Of a stretch of 64,000 nucleotides of DNA, positions 21,516 to 33,462 are shown one piece after another (position 1 is the stretch's first letter; every line of letters starts with the position of its first letter). A program made the position numbers and the translations under genes. The notes below the pieces were generated by a model that was not told where the DNA came from, made no database searches, and saw only the letters and a program-made list of their open reading frames with translations. Source of the stretch: Dentipellis sp. KUC8613 (taxonomy: Eukaryota; Basidiomycota; Agaricomycetes; Russulales; Hericiaceae); the NCBI GenBank assembly GCA_002286715.1, contig NSJX01000035.1, forward strand, positions 124,001 to 188,000. The letters are read 5' to 3'.

Positions 21516-24500
21516 TCAAGGCAGCACCGGCGCCCCGCCACTCTGCACCTGCGCATCCTCCCCGTCAGGCATGAACATCCACTCATACGGCGCAGTGCTC
21601 ACCGGTGTCATCCCCGGCGCGTCCACGCTGCTCGACGATGACGCCGCGGAAGCCGCAGAGTCAGGAGAGGCCGCCGCAGCCGAAGGGTCAGAAGACGCCG
21701 CGGTAGCTGTAGCCGCGATATGCGGCGCAACGACCTGCACATCGAGCGTGCCCAAGCTCCCGTCATCCGAACTCGTCGTACTAGTTGTACTCTGTGTCTG
21801 CGAGCTCGACGGGAGAGCACTGAACGTGGGGTCGGAGGACGGCGCCGTGGTGGCCGTGGTCGAGTCAGAAGTGGCGGCTGCACCGAACGCGAGAGCAGGC
21901 GTGGAGTCCGTTGAGCTTGAAGCCGTTTCGCTCGACCCTCCCGGTCCGTAGGTGTACGAATAGCTGTAGTCGTAGGTATAAGAATAGGAATCGTAACCGT
22001 TGGCGGAGCCGTATCCCGCGTTGTAGCCATAGGCAGGGCTGTTGGGAGTCGCAGATACGGACGCGCTTGCCGATTCGCTCGATGTTGAGCTCGAAGCGGA
22101 AGAGGAGTACGCGGCATCTGCGAGCTGTGTCGTCGCCGAACCGGATTGAGTGGGATACCCGCTGGTCGTCGTACTCGAGAAGGCCGAGGAATACGCAGCA
22201 TCTGCAAACTGTGACGTCGCGGAAAGGGACTGGCTGGGGAATCCGCTCGTCGTCGTGCTTGAGACGGACGAAGAGAATGCAGCGTCTCCGAACTGCGTCG
22301 TCGCAGAAAGAGTCTGGCTCGGGTACCCGCTCGTAGTCGTGCTGGAGACTGACGAAGGGTACGCTGCGTCCGCAAACTGGGACGTCGAAGAAAGTGACTC
22401 GCTCGGGTACCCGCTTGCCGTGCTTGAGATCGCCGACGAGTATGCAGCATCTGTGAAGGGCGTCGCCGACGTGGAGGTAGTGAGCGAGTATGAGTCCGTC
22501 GCGGAGGAAGTGGGCGTCGGAGTCAAGGTCACAGTTACGCTCTGCGTAGCAGTACTGGTGCTGGTGTACGTGCTAGTGTACGTCACGTCAGTGGTCGTGG
22601 TCGTCGCGTCTGGCATCGCGAACGGAACAACACCCAGCTCTGGCGCAGCGGGAGTAAACACCAGCGAAACATTCTGTGGCGTCGCGTACTTGCTGTTGTC
22701 TTCAGATCCGGAGGGGCTTGAGGGCGCCGCATTGCTTTCCGCAGGTGTAGCGTCAGGCTCGGAATCGGCGCTCCCCACGTCAGTCACGCTCGCCATAACC
22801 GCGCTCTGGGGAGTCGGCGGGTCGACAGCTGCAACGCCTTCGTCGGGTGCCTCACCGCTATCGCCTGTGGAGCCATCCTCGGGCTCGTCGAAGACACTGG
22901 CCGTGCCGCCCTGGCCGCTGCTGCTATCGTCCGTGCCATCGTCCATTCCGTTGAACCACATAGGCCGGACGACTCCCGTCAACTTGTTGTATGCAAAGAG
23001 TTGACTCGTATGCTTCGCTTCTGCAGGCGCAGTCGAGTTAGATACAGAGTCGGTGGAGTTGGCGCCTGCGTCGTAAGTACCCAAGTTGCCGCCGCCATAC
23101 GGGGTTGAGTCGTCGCCCGATGAATTGTCCAGAGAGGTCATGTTGAACCCGGAGGCTCCGGCAGGAGCAGTCGAATTGCCGCCTGACATCCCAGATCCCT
23201 CGCATGCCTGCGCTGTGAGCGGAGCAGGCTTGGGAGGGTTCGGATCGAATGTAGCGCAGAATGGGACGATGGTGGCAGATTCGGCGTCGAAAACAGGCAA
23301 CTGAAGCGTCACCAGCATCTCATCTGGGCTCAGTGGAGAGGACGAGTTGTTCGACGCAGCCAGGAAATCGGGAGCCGAAGACGACTCTGAGGAAGAAGCA
23401 GGAACGAGATAGATCTGGGTCTGGTTGTTCTGCGACGCGTTGAGCACGAACGGCGCTCCATCCGCAGAAGAATTTGAAGACGTAGAGTTGGTCCCGCTCG
23501 CAGTCATGCTAGCAGTATCCGTCGGCGCAAGAACGAGGGATGCGATGCGCTCGCCTTCCGATTTATTGACCACTGGGCTCTGAGAAAAGGTATTGGCATC
23601 AGTTGAAGTACCGAACATTGTGAGAAGAGAAAAACGCACGACGATATCGATGCGCCCAGGCACTCCTTGGCTCTGCATGGACGAATCGCGCTTCCAAAGA
23701 TTTCCACCAACGCGGAATCCCTTCTGCGGCTCACCTCGAGCTCGGCCATGGGCGACAACATAAGCTTGACCCTGCTCGCCGGCGATGAGGATAGAGCGAC
23801 CGACATGGACGTGGTCATCATTGCCGGACACTATGATCTCGCCGTGTCTGTGATAGTCGTGATGATGATGGCGGGGAACGTGTACATGGTCATTGTTTCC
23901 CGATACCACGATCTTGCCGTGGCCGTGATGAGGCTCTGGTGTTCGATGATGCAGGTTGACATCGTCGTGGTCGCCCGAGACGATGACCTTGAGATGATGC
24001 CGTCCGTGCGGCTCCCGAGCATCCACTTCTGCCTCCCTCTTGTCGTCGTGGTGATGATGGTGACGGTGATGGCTATGGGGGTCTCGGGACTCAACGTCCG
24101 CCTCCCGGTCATGGTGGTGGTGGTGACGGTGGTGGTCATGATGGGGCTCCGGAGAACGGCGAACATGAACGTCGTCATGGTCGCCGGTGACGATGATCTT
24201 CGGATGACGGTGGCGAGGCTCACGAGCATCCAACTCCACGTCGCGCGAGTCTGGACGGTGGTGACGACGTCCATGAATCGGCTCCCGCTTCTCCTCTTCC
24301 CGGCGGTAGTGCACATGATCATCGTCGCCTTTGACGATGATCAAAGGATGGTGGCGACGAGGTTCGCGGCGCTCGTTATGAGCTCCGACCTGAACGAGTG
24401 GACGAGAATGCGGGACGTCTCGATTACGGCCAATGCGCAGAAGATCGCGCAAGGGGTCGAAATGGAATCGCGAGTCGTGCTGATGCTGAGGGGCTGAAGG

Positions 24501-25085
24501 GGCAGACGAGCGTTTGTCACCGATTCTGAAGTCGCCGATCCTTACAAGTGGGTCCAACGGATCCCAGCGACGGTCCTATACTTTCAACATCAGCAAGGAG
24601 ATTAATTAAGATATAGTATGACGTGCCTTGTCCTTGCCCTTTTTCTCCTTCTTCGCACTCTTGTCATCGTCGTCGTCGCCCTCGTCGTCGCCCTCGTCAA
24701 CTTGGGAATTACTCTTGCCCTTGGACTTGCCCTTGCCAGATCCAGAGCTAGACCCTGACCCCGAATCGTCGTCGGCGTTCTTCTTGCCTTTGCCCTTGAC
24801 GCTCTTCTTGTCCCCATCGTCGGAATCAGAGCCATCCGACGCGGGCTGAGGGAGCGGGATGACTGGTACAGACTTCGCCGCGCTGCCCTGGGTAGCGTGG
24901 TGAGCCGACGGAGTAGCTGCCGCACTGTCGCTGCGTGTCTGTACGAAAGACGAAGAATGGCTGATCGACCCGGACTCCGCAGGTGCACGAAGATTGATAG
25001 CAGCGGCGTCGACTGGAGAAGGTACTAGGGAGACGGTAGCAATGCTGCACAGGGCGGCGAGAACGGTGAAGCGGCTGCCCGGCAT
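21516..25085 (-). CDS. Large secreted Ser/Thr-rich protein with His/Asp-rich and 28-residue tandem repeats
   Basis: Minus strand, exons 25085-24627, 24575-23640 and 23579-21516 give 1152 aa. It starts with a signal peptide (MPGSRFTVLAALCSIATVSL) and a K/D/S-rich spacer. Exon 2 holds about five degenerate units of the form KIIVTGDHDDVHV separated by His clusters (for example HHDHHRHHHHHDREAD). Exon 3 is Ser/Thr/Pro-rich, about 690 aa, with about five 28-residue repeats around TTTSGYPSQ (DNA 22085-22470) and YNAGYGSANGYDSYSYTYD. No transmembrane anchor is obvious at the C-terminus. It looks like a secreted or wall-associated glycoprotein; His/Asp units could bind metal, which is inference. Intron 1 must be GC-AG (AAG then GCACGT) to keep phase; intron 2 (60 bp, no stop, in frame) is probable. 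Confidence 0.75.
22085..22470 (-). repeat. Coding minisatellite, 84-bp period, about 5 units
   Basis: Within the Ser/Thr-rich exon, a GTACGCnGCATCTGCnAACTG-type landmark recurs near 22107, 22191, 22275, 22359 and 22440, giving four spacings of 84, 84, 84 and 81 bp. Each unit encodes 27-28 residues with FADAAYSS and TTTSGYPSQ. Units differ by several substitutions, so the array is not brand new. Confidence 0.8.
23770..24350 (-). repeat. Coding repeats for the GDHDDVHV motif
   Basis: At least five protein-level repeats: LIIVKGDDDHVHY, KIIVTGDHDDVHV, KVIVSGDHDDVNL, KIVVSGNNDHVHV and EIIVSGNDDHVHV, spaced irregularly by His/Arg-rich linkers. The hydrophobic-G-polar-V alternation suggests stacked beta-turn units; a GQAYVVAHG segment follows. 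Confidence 0.75.
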
Positions 25086-25560
25086 TTCAAGTTCAACTTG
25101 AGAAAGAAAGAAAAAAGGTGTTGAGAAAAGGAATAGTAATGTGCTGGGGGTATCGAAAGCAATACGAAAGCCGAAAGACGGGAGGGAGCGAACCAGTCGC
25201 AGATAGTGATGAGGGCGGGAAGGAAGATGCTGGCGGGACGCGCTGGAGGCTGACAAGTATATATAGGCGGCGGGCAGCCATCGGCCTGGCCTGGCGGTTT
25301 GCAACCAGTTGAATATCTGTGCGGAGCTCTTCACGTGCCGTCGCACCGCGTCTTCTGCTGGTCTGCGCCTTGGTCAAGGGAAAATGAGATACGAAGAACG
25401 AGATACGCCATCTATAAAACCTACCGAAGGTTTCTATTACAAGGACGAAGTTTTATACCATGACAACCTTGCTCGAAGTCATCTGCGGCGACAATGCGTG
25501 CTAAGCTCCTGCGAACTCTCGCGTGGCATCTTTAACCGCCTCGTTTAGTTTCAGCGGCGA
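25086..25560. other. Upstream region of secreted repeat protein, with TATA
   Basis: A TATATATA box lies at 25258-25265 (minus-strand gene, about 175 bp before its ATG). No gene is seen in the rest. Confidence 0.5.
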
Positions 25561-25987
25561 AGCCAGGATCCATTAGAATCCACTCTTGGCAGCTGGCCTT
25601 TCGTAAAATATACCTGCGCCCAGGTATGCCATCAATCGCCGACGCTTCAGGTATGACGAACCCATTTCATAGTTTCGCCCTGACGAAGCCTCCGGCTCCA
25701 TGGAAGTAGACGCTCGAGGAACTGGTTCGACATAGGATAGTAGGGCGATTAGTAGACATGGCTTTGAGTCGGTAGAACAACTGGAAGACGTGAATGCGGA
25801 TCAAGAGAAACCACGCGCCTGATCTGGCGCGGCGACTTGAGTCTCTTACGATAAGATAAGATTAGATTGGCCTGCTCGAGGCCGCGATTTTCTGGCCAAC
25901 CCAAGTCTCACTCCGAGTTCGAGGAGCCTACCACCATATTCATGGCCAAACGACCACCTGCATAACTCACCTACATCATATCACGCC

Positions 25988-27387
25988 ATGTACTTCTACC
26001 TCTCCTTCCTCCGGCCCCCGCCCCTCCAAAGCCCACTCGCCGCGCCTATCACTTTTACCCCGCAAGTCTCCAACGACCTCCGAACAGAACCATACCCGGG
26101 CGCAGTCGACATCTTCTACTTCTGGTCCATCCCTGCAGGTCCACTGACACGTCCGGCGAAGTTGACGACATGGCGGCAGGCAAACGCGTACAAGGAACTC
26201 ACCATCCCTCCGCCTCCGCGCGCCCGCGACGGCGCGCAATGCTGCCTTGTGCTCACCGCCGTGGCGTCTCCCGAAGCGTCCGTCATCGTGCTGAACGATA
26301 TTAAAGCTAGCGCGGCCCCGCTACCGGTGTTGTCTCTCCCGATTACCTTCCAAGCACGTCCGGTTGGGAAAGCCGCGAAGCAGGAGTCCATTGAACGCGT
26401 TTTTCGGCTCACGGACGGTGAAGGGCCACTCATGAGGATCCGGGAGCAGACTTCGTTCGATTTGGACAAGGTGCGTAGCTGTCACGTAAGAACCTTTCAT
26501 CCGGTTGACATGTATCAGGGCAGAAACTATGGGATAGCGGAATCGGGCTGAGCTCGTGGCTTTCGCGTTTGAGTGCTAGCACCGGCACTCCCAAGCACCC
26601 CCTTGTCGCGGAGCTGAAGCAAGTTCTTTTTGAGAAAGGTGATGGCGACATCATCGAACTAGGTGAATTCTATAGTTCAGTGTCGTAGCAAAAGTGTTTC
26701 TTATCATGTTCTAACAGGCGCAGGAACGGGCATCGTATCTCTAGTTCTCTCCGCGCTCTATAAATCAAAATCCGAATCTCTAGACCCGGCTCCCCGGATA
26801 CTCACCACAGATCTCGGTATGCTGAACCGTCTTGCCAATTAATCCGCATGTTCGAGCTCACCACATCTCTGACAGAATCTTCGATGGAGCTTATGAACTT
26901 CAACATCGCCCAGAATGCATCTTTGTATGAAGACACACGTCCCACGGCTCTCACGCTCGACTGGGACGAAGAACTGCCGGAAACGGTCGCTGAAGTCGGT
27001 ACGCGCGGCGGCTTTGACGCAATTGTGTACGTTCCCAATTGAACCAGCAGCTCTGGGTCAGATTCTTGACGCGTGTATTCGTCTAGAATGGCCGACGTGA
27101 CATACAACACTGCGTCCTTCCCCGCGCTCGTCCAAACGCTGAAAGCACTCATTGCACTGTCATCGCCGTCTCCAAGTAATTCTGAAGATGTCGATGCGGG
27201 TGAACTCCATACGCGCAAGCAGCCTTTCATCCTGCTTGCGTATAAGCAGCGCGATCCAGCCGAGCGCGAGCTCTGGGACATGCTAGCGAAAGAGGCCGGT
27301 GTGCAGCTAGAGCAAGTTGGCGCGGTGGCTGGCGCAGGCGGAGAGGCGGTCGAGATATGGTTAGGACGCCAATCCAGGCCATCGTAA
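25988..27387 (+). CDS. METTL21-type protein-lysine methyltransferase (Methyltransf_16 fold)
   Basis: Exons 25988-26470, 26524-26662, 26718-26816, 26876-27026 and 27087-27387 give 390 aa. After an N-terminal domain of about 160 aa comes LWDSGIGLSSWLSRLS, then DIIELGAGTGIVSLV (SAM motif I, Gly208-Gly212), ILTTDL (motif II acidic Asp), MNFNIAQN, and VMADVTYNTASFPALVQTL at about 291-309, matching the ADVxYN/D signature of the METTL21/Methyltransf_16 family. Known members trimethylate lysines of translation factors or chaperones in the cytosol; the substrate here is unknown. Introns are 53-60 bp. The gene is followed directly by FunK1 D, and a decayed copy occupies the equivalent place upstream of FunK1 C. 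Confidence 0.85.
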
Positions 27388-27540
27388 GCTCACTTGTATC
27401 ATCATCTGCTGTATCCCTGCATGTCCTATACACCTAGTACACCGTTGTATTGACGTCAATAAACCGAAACTTGCTCCTGCTCATGATAGACAGCGTGAGA
27501 GCGAGAATGATGAGGTTCGGGAAGTCGTTAGAGAGCGTGA

Positions 27541-30224
27541 CAGGCAGAGGTTACAAATCTACAAGCGAGAGACACTATCGTTGCGGATGAGTCGAGGACG
27601 ACGGTAGCAGCAAATACTTCCGAAGGCCCGGCAGTTACCGAAAATTCAACTTCAGCGGCGGGAGAAGCAGACGCGCCGCCGCGCGACCGTGACTGTGGCC
27701 TAACACGCTCACTCTTGAACACCATCGTGATGGTGTCCGACGAGCTCACAACTTGTGTCGGGTCCTCTTCCGAAACCTGGCCACTTGATTCTGTCAAAGA
27801 GAAACTATGCATCGAAGCATGCGGCGCGTTCGTTGGTCCAATGAAAGCCAAGGACTTTCTCGAGGCTTTCGTGCCTCCTCCGCCGGCGATGAAGGACGGA
27901 CGGCAGAGGACAATGCCCAGAGTTTCGTTCGAGAAGATGTCTGAAGCACTGAGTGAATCGTATTTGTATCCAAAATATGTGAGTATCTCGCAATGCTCGT
28001 TTGACTCTCTACTGACGAGTGTGGAATTCTAGATCGAAGTCTGCGAGCAACTCGATGAGGATCATATTATGAGATACCACGACACCCATGCCACACCCGA
28101 CCTACGCGGAACTGCTCCCTGCTCTTCTGCGACGGAGTGTCTGAGTCCGGACGTCATGACATACTGCAGGGATCGGCTTCCCGGCGAAGACAGTTATGCA
28201 ACGGGTTTCTCTATTGCGGAGAGGGCAGACGTGCTCAAATTCAAGCACAATGCGGACCCTTTCGAAGACAATCCAAATGAAAGCAACTATCCATTCGAAG
28301 CATACACGAGATCTGGGAAGGACACTCGGGCCCAGATTACCACACACGCCAAGGCCATGCTCGGGCTCCAGTTCCGCACATTCGTCTTCTCGGTCCTCAT
28401 CACGGGAAGATATGCGCGTCTGATCCGCTGGGATCGGTCTGGAGCCATTGTTACCGAGGCTTTCAACTATCAGGACGACCCGGAGCCACTGGCGCAATTC
28501 CTCTGGCGGTACAACTTTCTGTCGCGCGCACAGCGCGGTTTCGACGAATCGGTCAAGGCAGTCGAGGCTACGGACGACACCCCTGACCTGTCTGAGGCTC
28601 TGGAAGCGCTGAAGGACTACATGCCCCCGAAATCGGATCTGTATCTACTCAGGATGATACCCTTGGGCCTGTCCTCTTCGCCACCGAATCAGCCGGGTTC
28701 GGCACTCTCGACGGCGAATCCAGACAAGCGAGCCTCACCTGGCGACGAACCTGATCTATCTTCCAAGTACTATCATGCGCACAAATCGAACTTGAGCGAT
28801 GGCTGGGATTACTATGTGACCGCGCCGCGCATGACTCGGAGCATGAGCGACCGCAGTCCTTTCGGCCGGATAACCCGCTCGCTCTACGTCTACGATCGGC
28901 TAGCAAAGAGGGTGCGCCATCTGAAGGATACGAATCGGCTCGTCAGTCCCATGCATTCGGTGGAACATGAAATCATCAACGAGCTGGGCGAGAAGAAGGT
29001 TAGGCATATTAGCACGGTGCATGCAGCATGGGACGTGGCGCCTGAGGGCAGATGCTATGACACTGTCACTCCGATGTTCTGCGATGACAAGAGGATCTGT
29101 TCCCGCTTCGCCCCACCTGAAATGGGGTGGTGTCAAGCAGCGCGAGTCTATCGCCCCTATAGACTCATTACGAATGAGCTAGGGACGCCGATATGGATGT
29201 TTGAAAATTGGGAACAGGTGATGCGGGTAATGATTGATATATTCGAAGGTGATTCGGAACATCCCTTATCAGTGTCTACAGAAACTGATTGTATAAACAT
29301 TTTGCAGCACTCGACGATGCTGAGAAGGCCGGGTGGCGGCATCGTGATGTCAGTGCTGGAAATATCATGATCTGCAGTGGTCACGGGCTGCTCATCGACT
29401 GGGACGCCAGCCGGAGGTCCAAGGATATGAACAACCCGAATGAGACGAGAGTCTCAGACCTGACTGGGACATGGCAATTCATGTCACGACGCCGACTCCG
29501 TAATGTTGACGGACGCCATGACGCTGTGGATGACATGGAGTCCGTGTTCTGGGTACTCCTTTGGCTCGCGCTCAATTTCAGCGTCCATTCACTCCATCCT
29601 GACGAACTCGAACATTTATCGTATATGATCTTCGACCAGCGCGCAGTCAGCAAGGGATGCCTTGTTGGTGGGGGTGGAAAGGACGCGCTCTTAACAAAGC
29701 AGCGCCTCAACGGATTCATTTCTGCCACCTTTTCACCAGTCGGCCTACAGAGCACCCTGGAGGCACTGCATAGTGCTTTCCGGGTCCAACCTCCATCTGC
29801 GCCAGAAACCCGTGGTATGAACGAGAAGAGGGTGAAGAGAGCACTGGCTACCTACCAGGAAGACCTAAAAGACTACGAAGAAGATGTAGCCAGACTGGAG
29901 GACTCGAGTTATGTTTGCTCGCTGCTGCAGGCTGATCTCGATGATTTTGATTGGCCACCGTATGGTCCCAAGAAGCACATTATTACCGCCGACCGCAACG
30001 GATCACAAATGACGGCCCACTTGCAGAAGACCCTTTCCGCTGGAGTTCGGCAACAGAGGGTCGCGCAGCGTTCGACGTCGCTTCCACGTGAGCCTACCCC
30101 GCGTAGCGCAGGCAGGGCCAAGATAATGCGGACTGATGACACAGCGGACTCGAGAAAGGTGACTCGCTATGCTCCTTTGGACGAGAGGGACGAGGACAGG
30201 GCCAGGAAAGGGGAAAACGCCTGA
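27541..30224 (+). CDS. FunK1-type fungal protein kinase, copy D (N-terminus unresolved)
   Basis: Exon 1 ends at 27978; exons 2 and 3 are 28033-29248 and 29308-30224, with the same exon-3 length (917 bp) as copy A. The frame is open from 27541 but has no ATG before 27730, giving MVSDELTTCVGSS and a 793-aa product; the MAPKPRKG leader of copy A is absent. Catalytic residues are present: WRHRDVSAGNIMI and LLIDWDASRRS, then TGTWQFMSRRRL. The sequence is mosaic: 27721-28890 is nearly identical to copy C, whereas exon 3 and the C-terminus follow copy A. It probably encodes a kinase, either starting at 27730 or using an upstream exon I could not find. The intron-2 donor GTGATT is weak. Confidence 0.72.
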
Positions 30225-31560
30225 GCCTCTCGCGCGGGGGAGGGTCTCTACACGTATCTATCATCCATCTTACATTTGTTGACACTTACTTGCTGCTTCG
30301 TTCTCGGGCATCGTAAGTGGTCTGTCATTTTCCTTCTTATTTTGTTTTGTTTCTGTGGAAAATACCCGCTGCGTGGAAGATACCTGTAGACTAGACGCTC
30401 TGTAAAATTTACACATGTGAAAGATGAGCCGTAATCCCCCGAAAGACTCTTGGACTCGTTTCTACGCTACAACTCGAGACAAAGTGGTTATCGGCGATAC
30501 AGATAGATGACTTTGCCTGCAATTTGTAGATACCAGATGCTCTCAGGTTCCCAACGTGGCAGTGTATCACCGCTAATACCAATGCTGATGCTGTTCGGTT
30601 CATGAAGAGGATCTACTCTCTCCCTCAAGCCCACCTGCGCCCGCCCATGCCATTCTCGTGATCGCATTCTGGACCTTTTGGCGGGGCTTGCACGAAGCCC
30701 CGATCATTAGCAGCAACTTCACGCTTACTACAGAGTCTCGCGCTCTACAAATTCGACCTGGGCACGGTCATACGCCCGCAGATCTCGCAGATCGGCGCCG
30801 GAGTCGTGCACTCGCTTAGTGTCGGTAGAGACGGCCTTTTCTTCGGGCCCGGGGCGAGTTGACCATCCTGAAGACGAACGTAGGCGCACAATACTGACAG
30901 TCTTCGTATGTCGGCAGCTTGAAACATCATGTGATAAGCCGTAGTTGAGCATCGGACTAACGGGAATATCAAAGTCGCCCTGCCTGTCGAGCGTTGTCCT
31001 CACGGTATCCTTCTGAAATTGAAGAATTCGAGTCGAAGCTTGGGACGCCGGACATCGGCCACGATCCCTAAGAACGCGAGCCCAGCGTAATACGTGGGTA
31101 AGAAGGTCTCTCTGAGACGGATTCCGAGTCGAAGGGATGGGGTGCGAGAATCCGGGGATCAGGACATCGGGAGTCAGTACGCCCCCTGTATGGTGCACTC
31201 CAGGCCCTCTGTGTATCATACCACCGAAGGGATCCTGATTCTAGCTAAAGAATATAGACCTGGAGCTCCCGAAACGACAAGTCTCCTCGAAGCACAGTTC
31301 ATTCGGCTAAGCTCAGTTGGCACCGAGCAGCACCACAACCCACGCAGAAGGGCGGACCTCTTAAGGTACGGTAGCGAGGTCACGCAGAGTCTGTAGCGTG
31401 CGCAGGAGATAGAGGAAGTAATCTGCTGAGAGTTGAGGTTCCGGTTCTGCATGATGTTATGGGAATGCTGTCGCGAAGCGGGCTTTCGTTGACGATGCAC
31501 AATCTGTGTACCGAAGGCGCCTTCAGCTTGCGCTGCAGGCATTCAAGCTGAGCACGGCTA
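30225..31560. repeat. Duplicated 3' flank of FunK1 D with decayed unidentified gene
   Basis: The first 200 bp repeat the flank of FunK1 A. The rest matches the flank of FunK1 B (42400-43260) in scattered blocks, for example TCGAAGCACAG near 31290 and 42970 and the CGCAG..CTCTTAAGG/CTCTAGAGTGG region. On the minus strand these regions contain short frames with CEICG or CYLRY, but neither copy gives a usable reading frame. It looks like a degraded gene carried along by the duplication. Confidence 0.6.
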
Positions 31561-31949
31561 GCTTCAGAGACACAACGTTCAGCGTATTGTTGGCCGAGGA
31601 TAACGAATACGTACGATATCGGATGCAGACCTGCGAGTGCTGGGCAACGGGGGAGGGCGGGTAGAGATTCGTGCTGGCTGCCTCAGGTTCGGCGACAGCC
31701 AAGACAAGCGCTAAAGCAAATTTTCGTGAGTCAAATGGACAGCATATAGGGTCACCATTTCGTATCACTTGCTACAGAGACGAAGAAAAGACCTTATGCC
31801 GCAATGCTACACCCCGACCTCATTCGACTTTGCTTGCGTGGTATGAACTCAAACAAGCCTGAGGAGCGTAGTATCTATAATCAACTTTAATCAGTCAGAA
31901 ATCGACCATGAAGCTCTTTAGAAAACAAAATAAGGAGGCATAAATAAGG
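31561..31949. other. Intergenic, nothing recognised
   Basis: Lies between the duplicated flank and block 2 of the segmental duplication. Short frames only. Confidence 0.5.
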
Positions 31950-32319
31950 ATTCACTGATAGCAGTTGCTTCCTTGCAAATAGATCTCTGCGCCCGAGGTA
32001 TGATTTGCCAGCTGCGCTTCAGCAAGTCACGGAACTATTTCGTGGCTCCATGGAGTTGACGAAACTTCCGGTTTCCACGAAAGTGAAAATTGGGACTCGA
32101 AGAAGTGTTGCGAGGAAGCTACGTGGCCGTCGCCTCGTCGGTGGAATCACTGCGGAAAGCAAATCGAGATCAAAGCCGTGAGATAAGATAAGATTAGATC
32201 TGCGTCCGAGGAACTTCCGATTCGAAGCGCGATTGTCAATCGTGATCTCCATCCTGCGTTCGAAGAGGTCACTATCTTCATAGCAAAACGAGTCCTTGTC
32301 TCTCTAAAACCCTCTCGCC

Positions 32320-33230
32320 GCGTTGCCAATAAAGCACCAAGTCTTCAACGACCTCCAAATCGAATCATACTCTGGCGACATGGTCCATCTCCGCCGGTCG
32401 AACGACGCTACTTACCACGCTGACAACCTGGAGGCAGACGAAGGCATGCAAGGAGCTCAACATCCTTCTTAGGCTGGATAGTTTTGAGGTGAGAACGGAC
32501 CGCTGCTGGTATCGTCCTCTCGAGTACGAGTGGAAGCAGGACTCGGACTCGTGGACACTGATAGGTCATTCATGAGGATCCTAGAGCATACTTCATTCGA
32601 TTTGGACAAGGTACGCAGGCGCTCCACAAGTGATACCCCACCCAGCTGACTTCATCAGGACAGAACATGCGATAACGGAGTTAGGCTGAACTCGTGACTT
32701 CACGGTTGAGCGCTAGCACCATTACTCCTAAGGATCTCCTCTATATGGAGCTGAGATGTGTTCTTTTCAGAAAGGAGGTAGCGATATTGTCGAGCTTGGT
32801 GACAGTCCTTTCGCAATTCTCCAACCGATATGTTTCTAATCACTAGATCTCAGTATGCCCCACTGCCCTCCCAACGAACTGCACATATGGGCTTATCCTG
32901 CATCTGGCAGGACCTTCAATGGAGCTCATGAACATGAAACGGCCGACATAACGTATGACACCGTCTTTCCCGCACTCGTCCAAATGAACGTACTCATCAC
33001 ACTATCACCTGCCAATCTCCAAGGCGAGGGTTAAACCAGTATGCGTAAGCAGCCTCTCGTCTTGATCCTGACTTCATGTGAGTAGCGCGATGCCGTCAAG
33101 CGCGAGTCTTGGAGCATGCTTGAGAAAGAGGTTCGCGTGTTGCTGAAAGAGGTTCGCGCGATGGTGCAGATGGAGAGGTGGCCAAGATAGAGATGAAGTG
33201 ACGACTGAGGCCATTGGAAGCCTACTTGTA
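32320..33230 (+). pseudogene. Decayed copy of the METTL21-type methyltransferase
   Basis: Aligns in order with the gene at 25988: GTCTTCAACGACCTCCAAAT near 32342 (its VSNDLRTE region), ATTCGATTTGGACAAGGT near 32595 (exon-1 end and donor), GCGATAACGGAGTTAGGCTGA near 32670 (the LWDSGIGLSS region, broken), GTCGAGCTTGGTG near 32790 (SAM motif I) and TATGACACCGTCTTTCCCGCACTCGTCCA near 32955 (the YNTASFPALVQ region). Large parts of exon 1 and of the motif-I exon are missing and many substitutions and indels break every frame. Confidence 0.85.
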
Positions 33231-33462
33231 CACCTTCCGTTCTCTGTGCACCTATCACTTGGTCACATCGACGTCGGTTTCGCCCACGATATGTCGGAAC
33301 CTCCTCCCGCCCGTCAAGGATAACAGATTCGGAGGTATCAGGGTTGTAGTAAGGATGAGGGGGGAGGGGGTTCACGACTTGGTCGGAGTGCATCACGGTA
33401 ATCGCTGAGAAGAAATTACAAATATAAAGAGGAGAGTATTTATGGTCATTACCTGATAAGCA

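Larger units (their letters stand above)
25560..30420 (+). repeat. Segmental duplication, block 1 (methyltransferase + FunK1 D)
   Basis: This block recurs about 6.3 kb downstream as block 2 (about 31950-36720). Shared landmarks are GATAAGATAAGATTAGAT (25851 and 32178), the methyltransferase (intact here, decayed there), the FunK1 coding region (offset exactly 6300 bp for 27721-28890 versus 34021-35190) and the 3' flank. Block 1 is the better preserved copy. Confidence 0.85.

Noticed and set aside
22150..23004. 284-aa open frame on the plus strand
   Set aside because: Antisense of the Ser/Thr-rich exon. Repeat structure and low-complexity codon use keep the opposite frame open.
23667..24497. 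276-aa open frame on the plus strand
   Set aside because: It is the antisense of the His/Asp-repeat exon. His codons read backward as Val/Met-rich codons give an artificial open frame with no start context.
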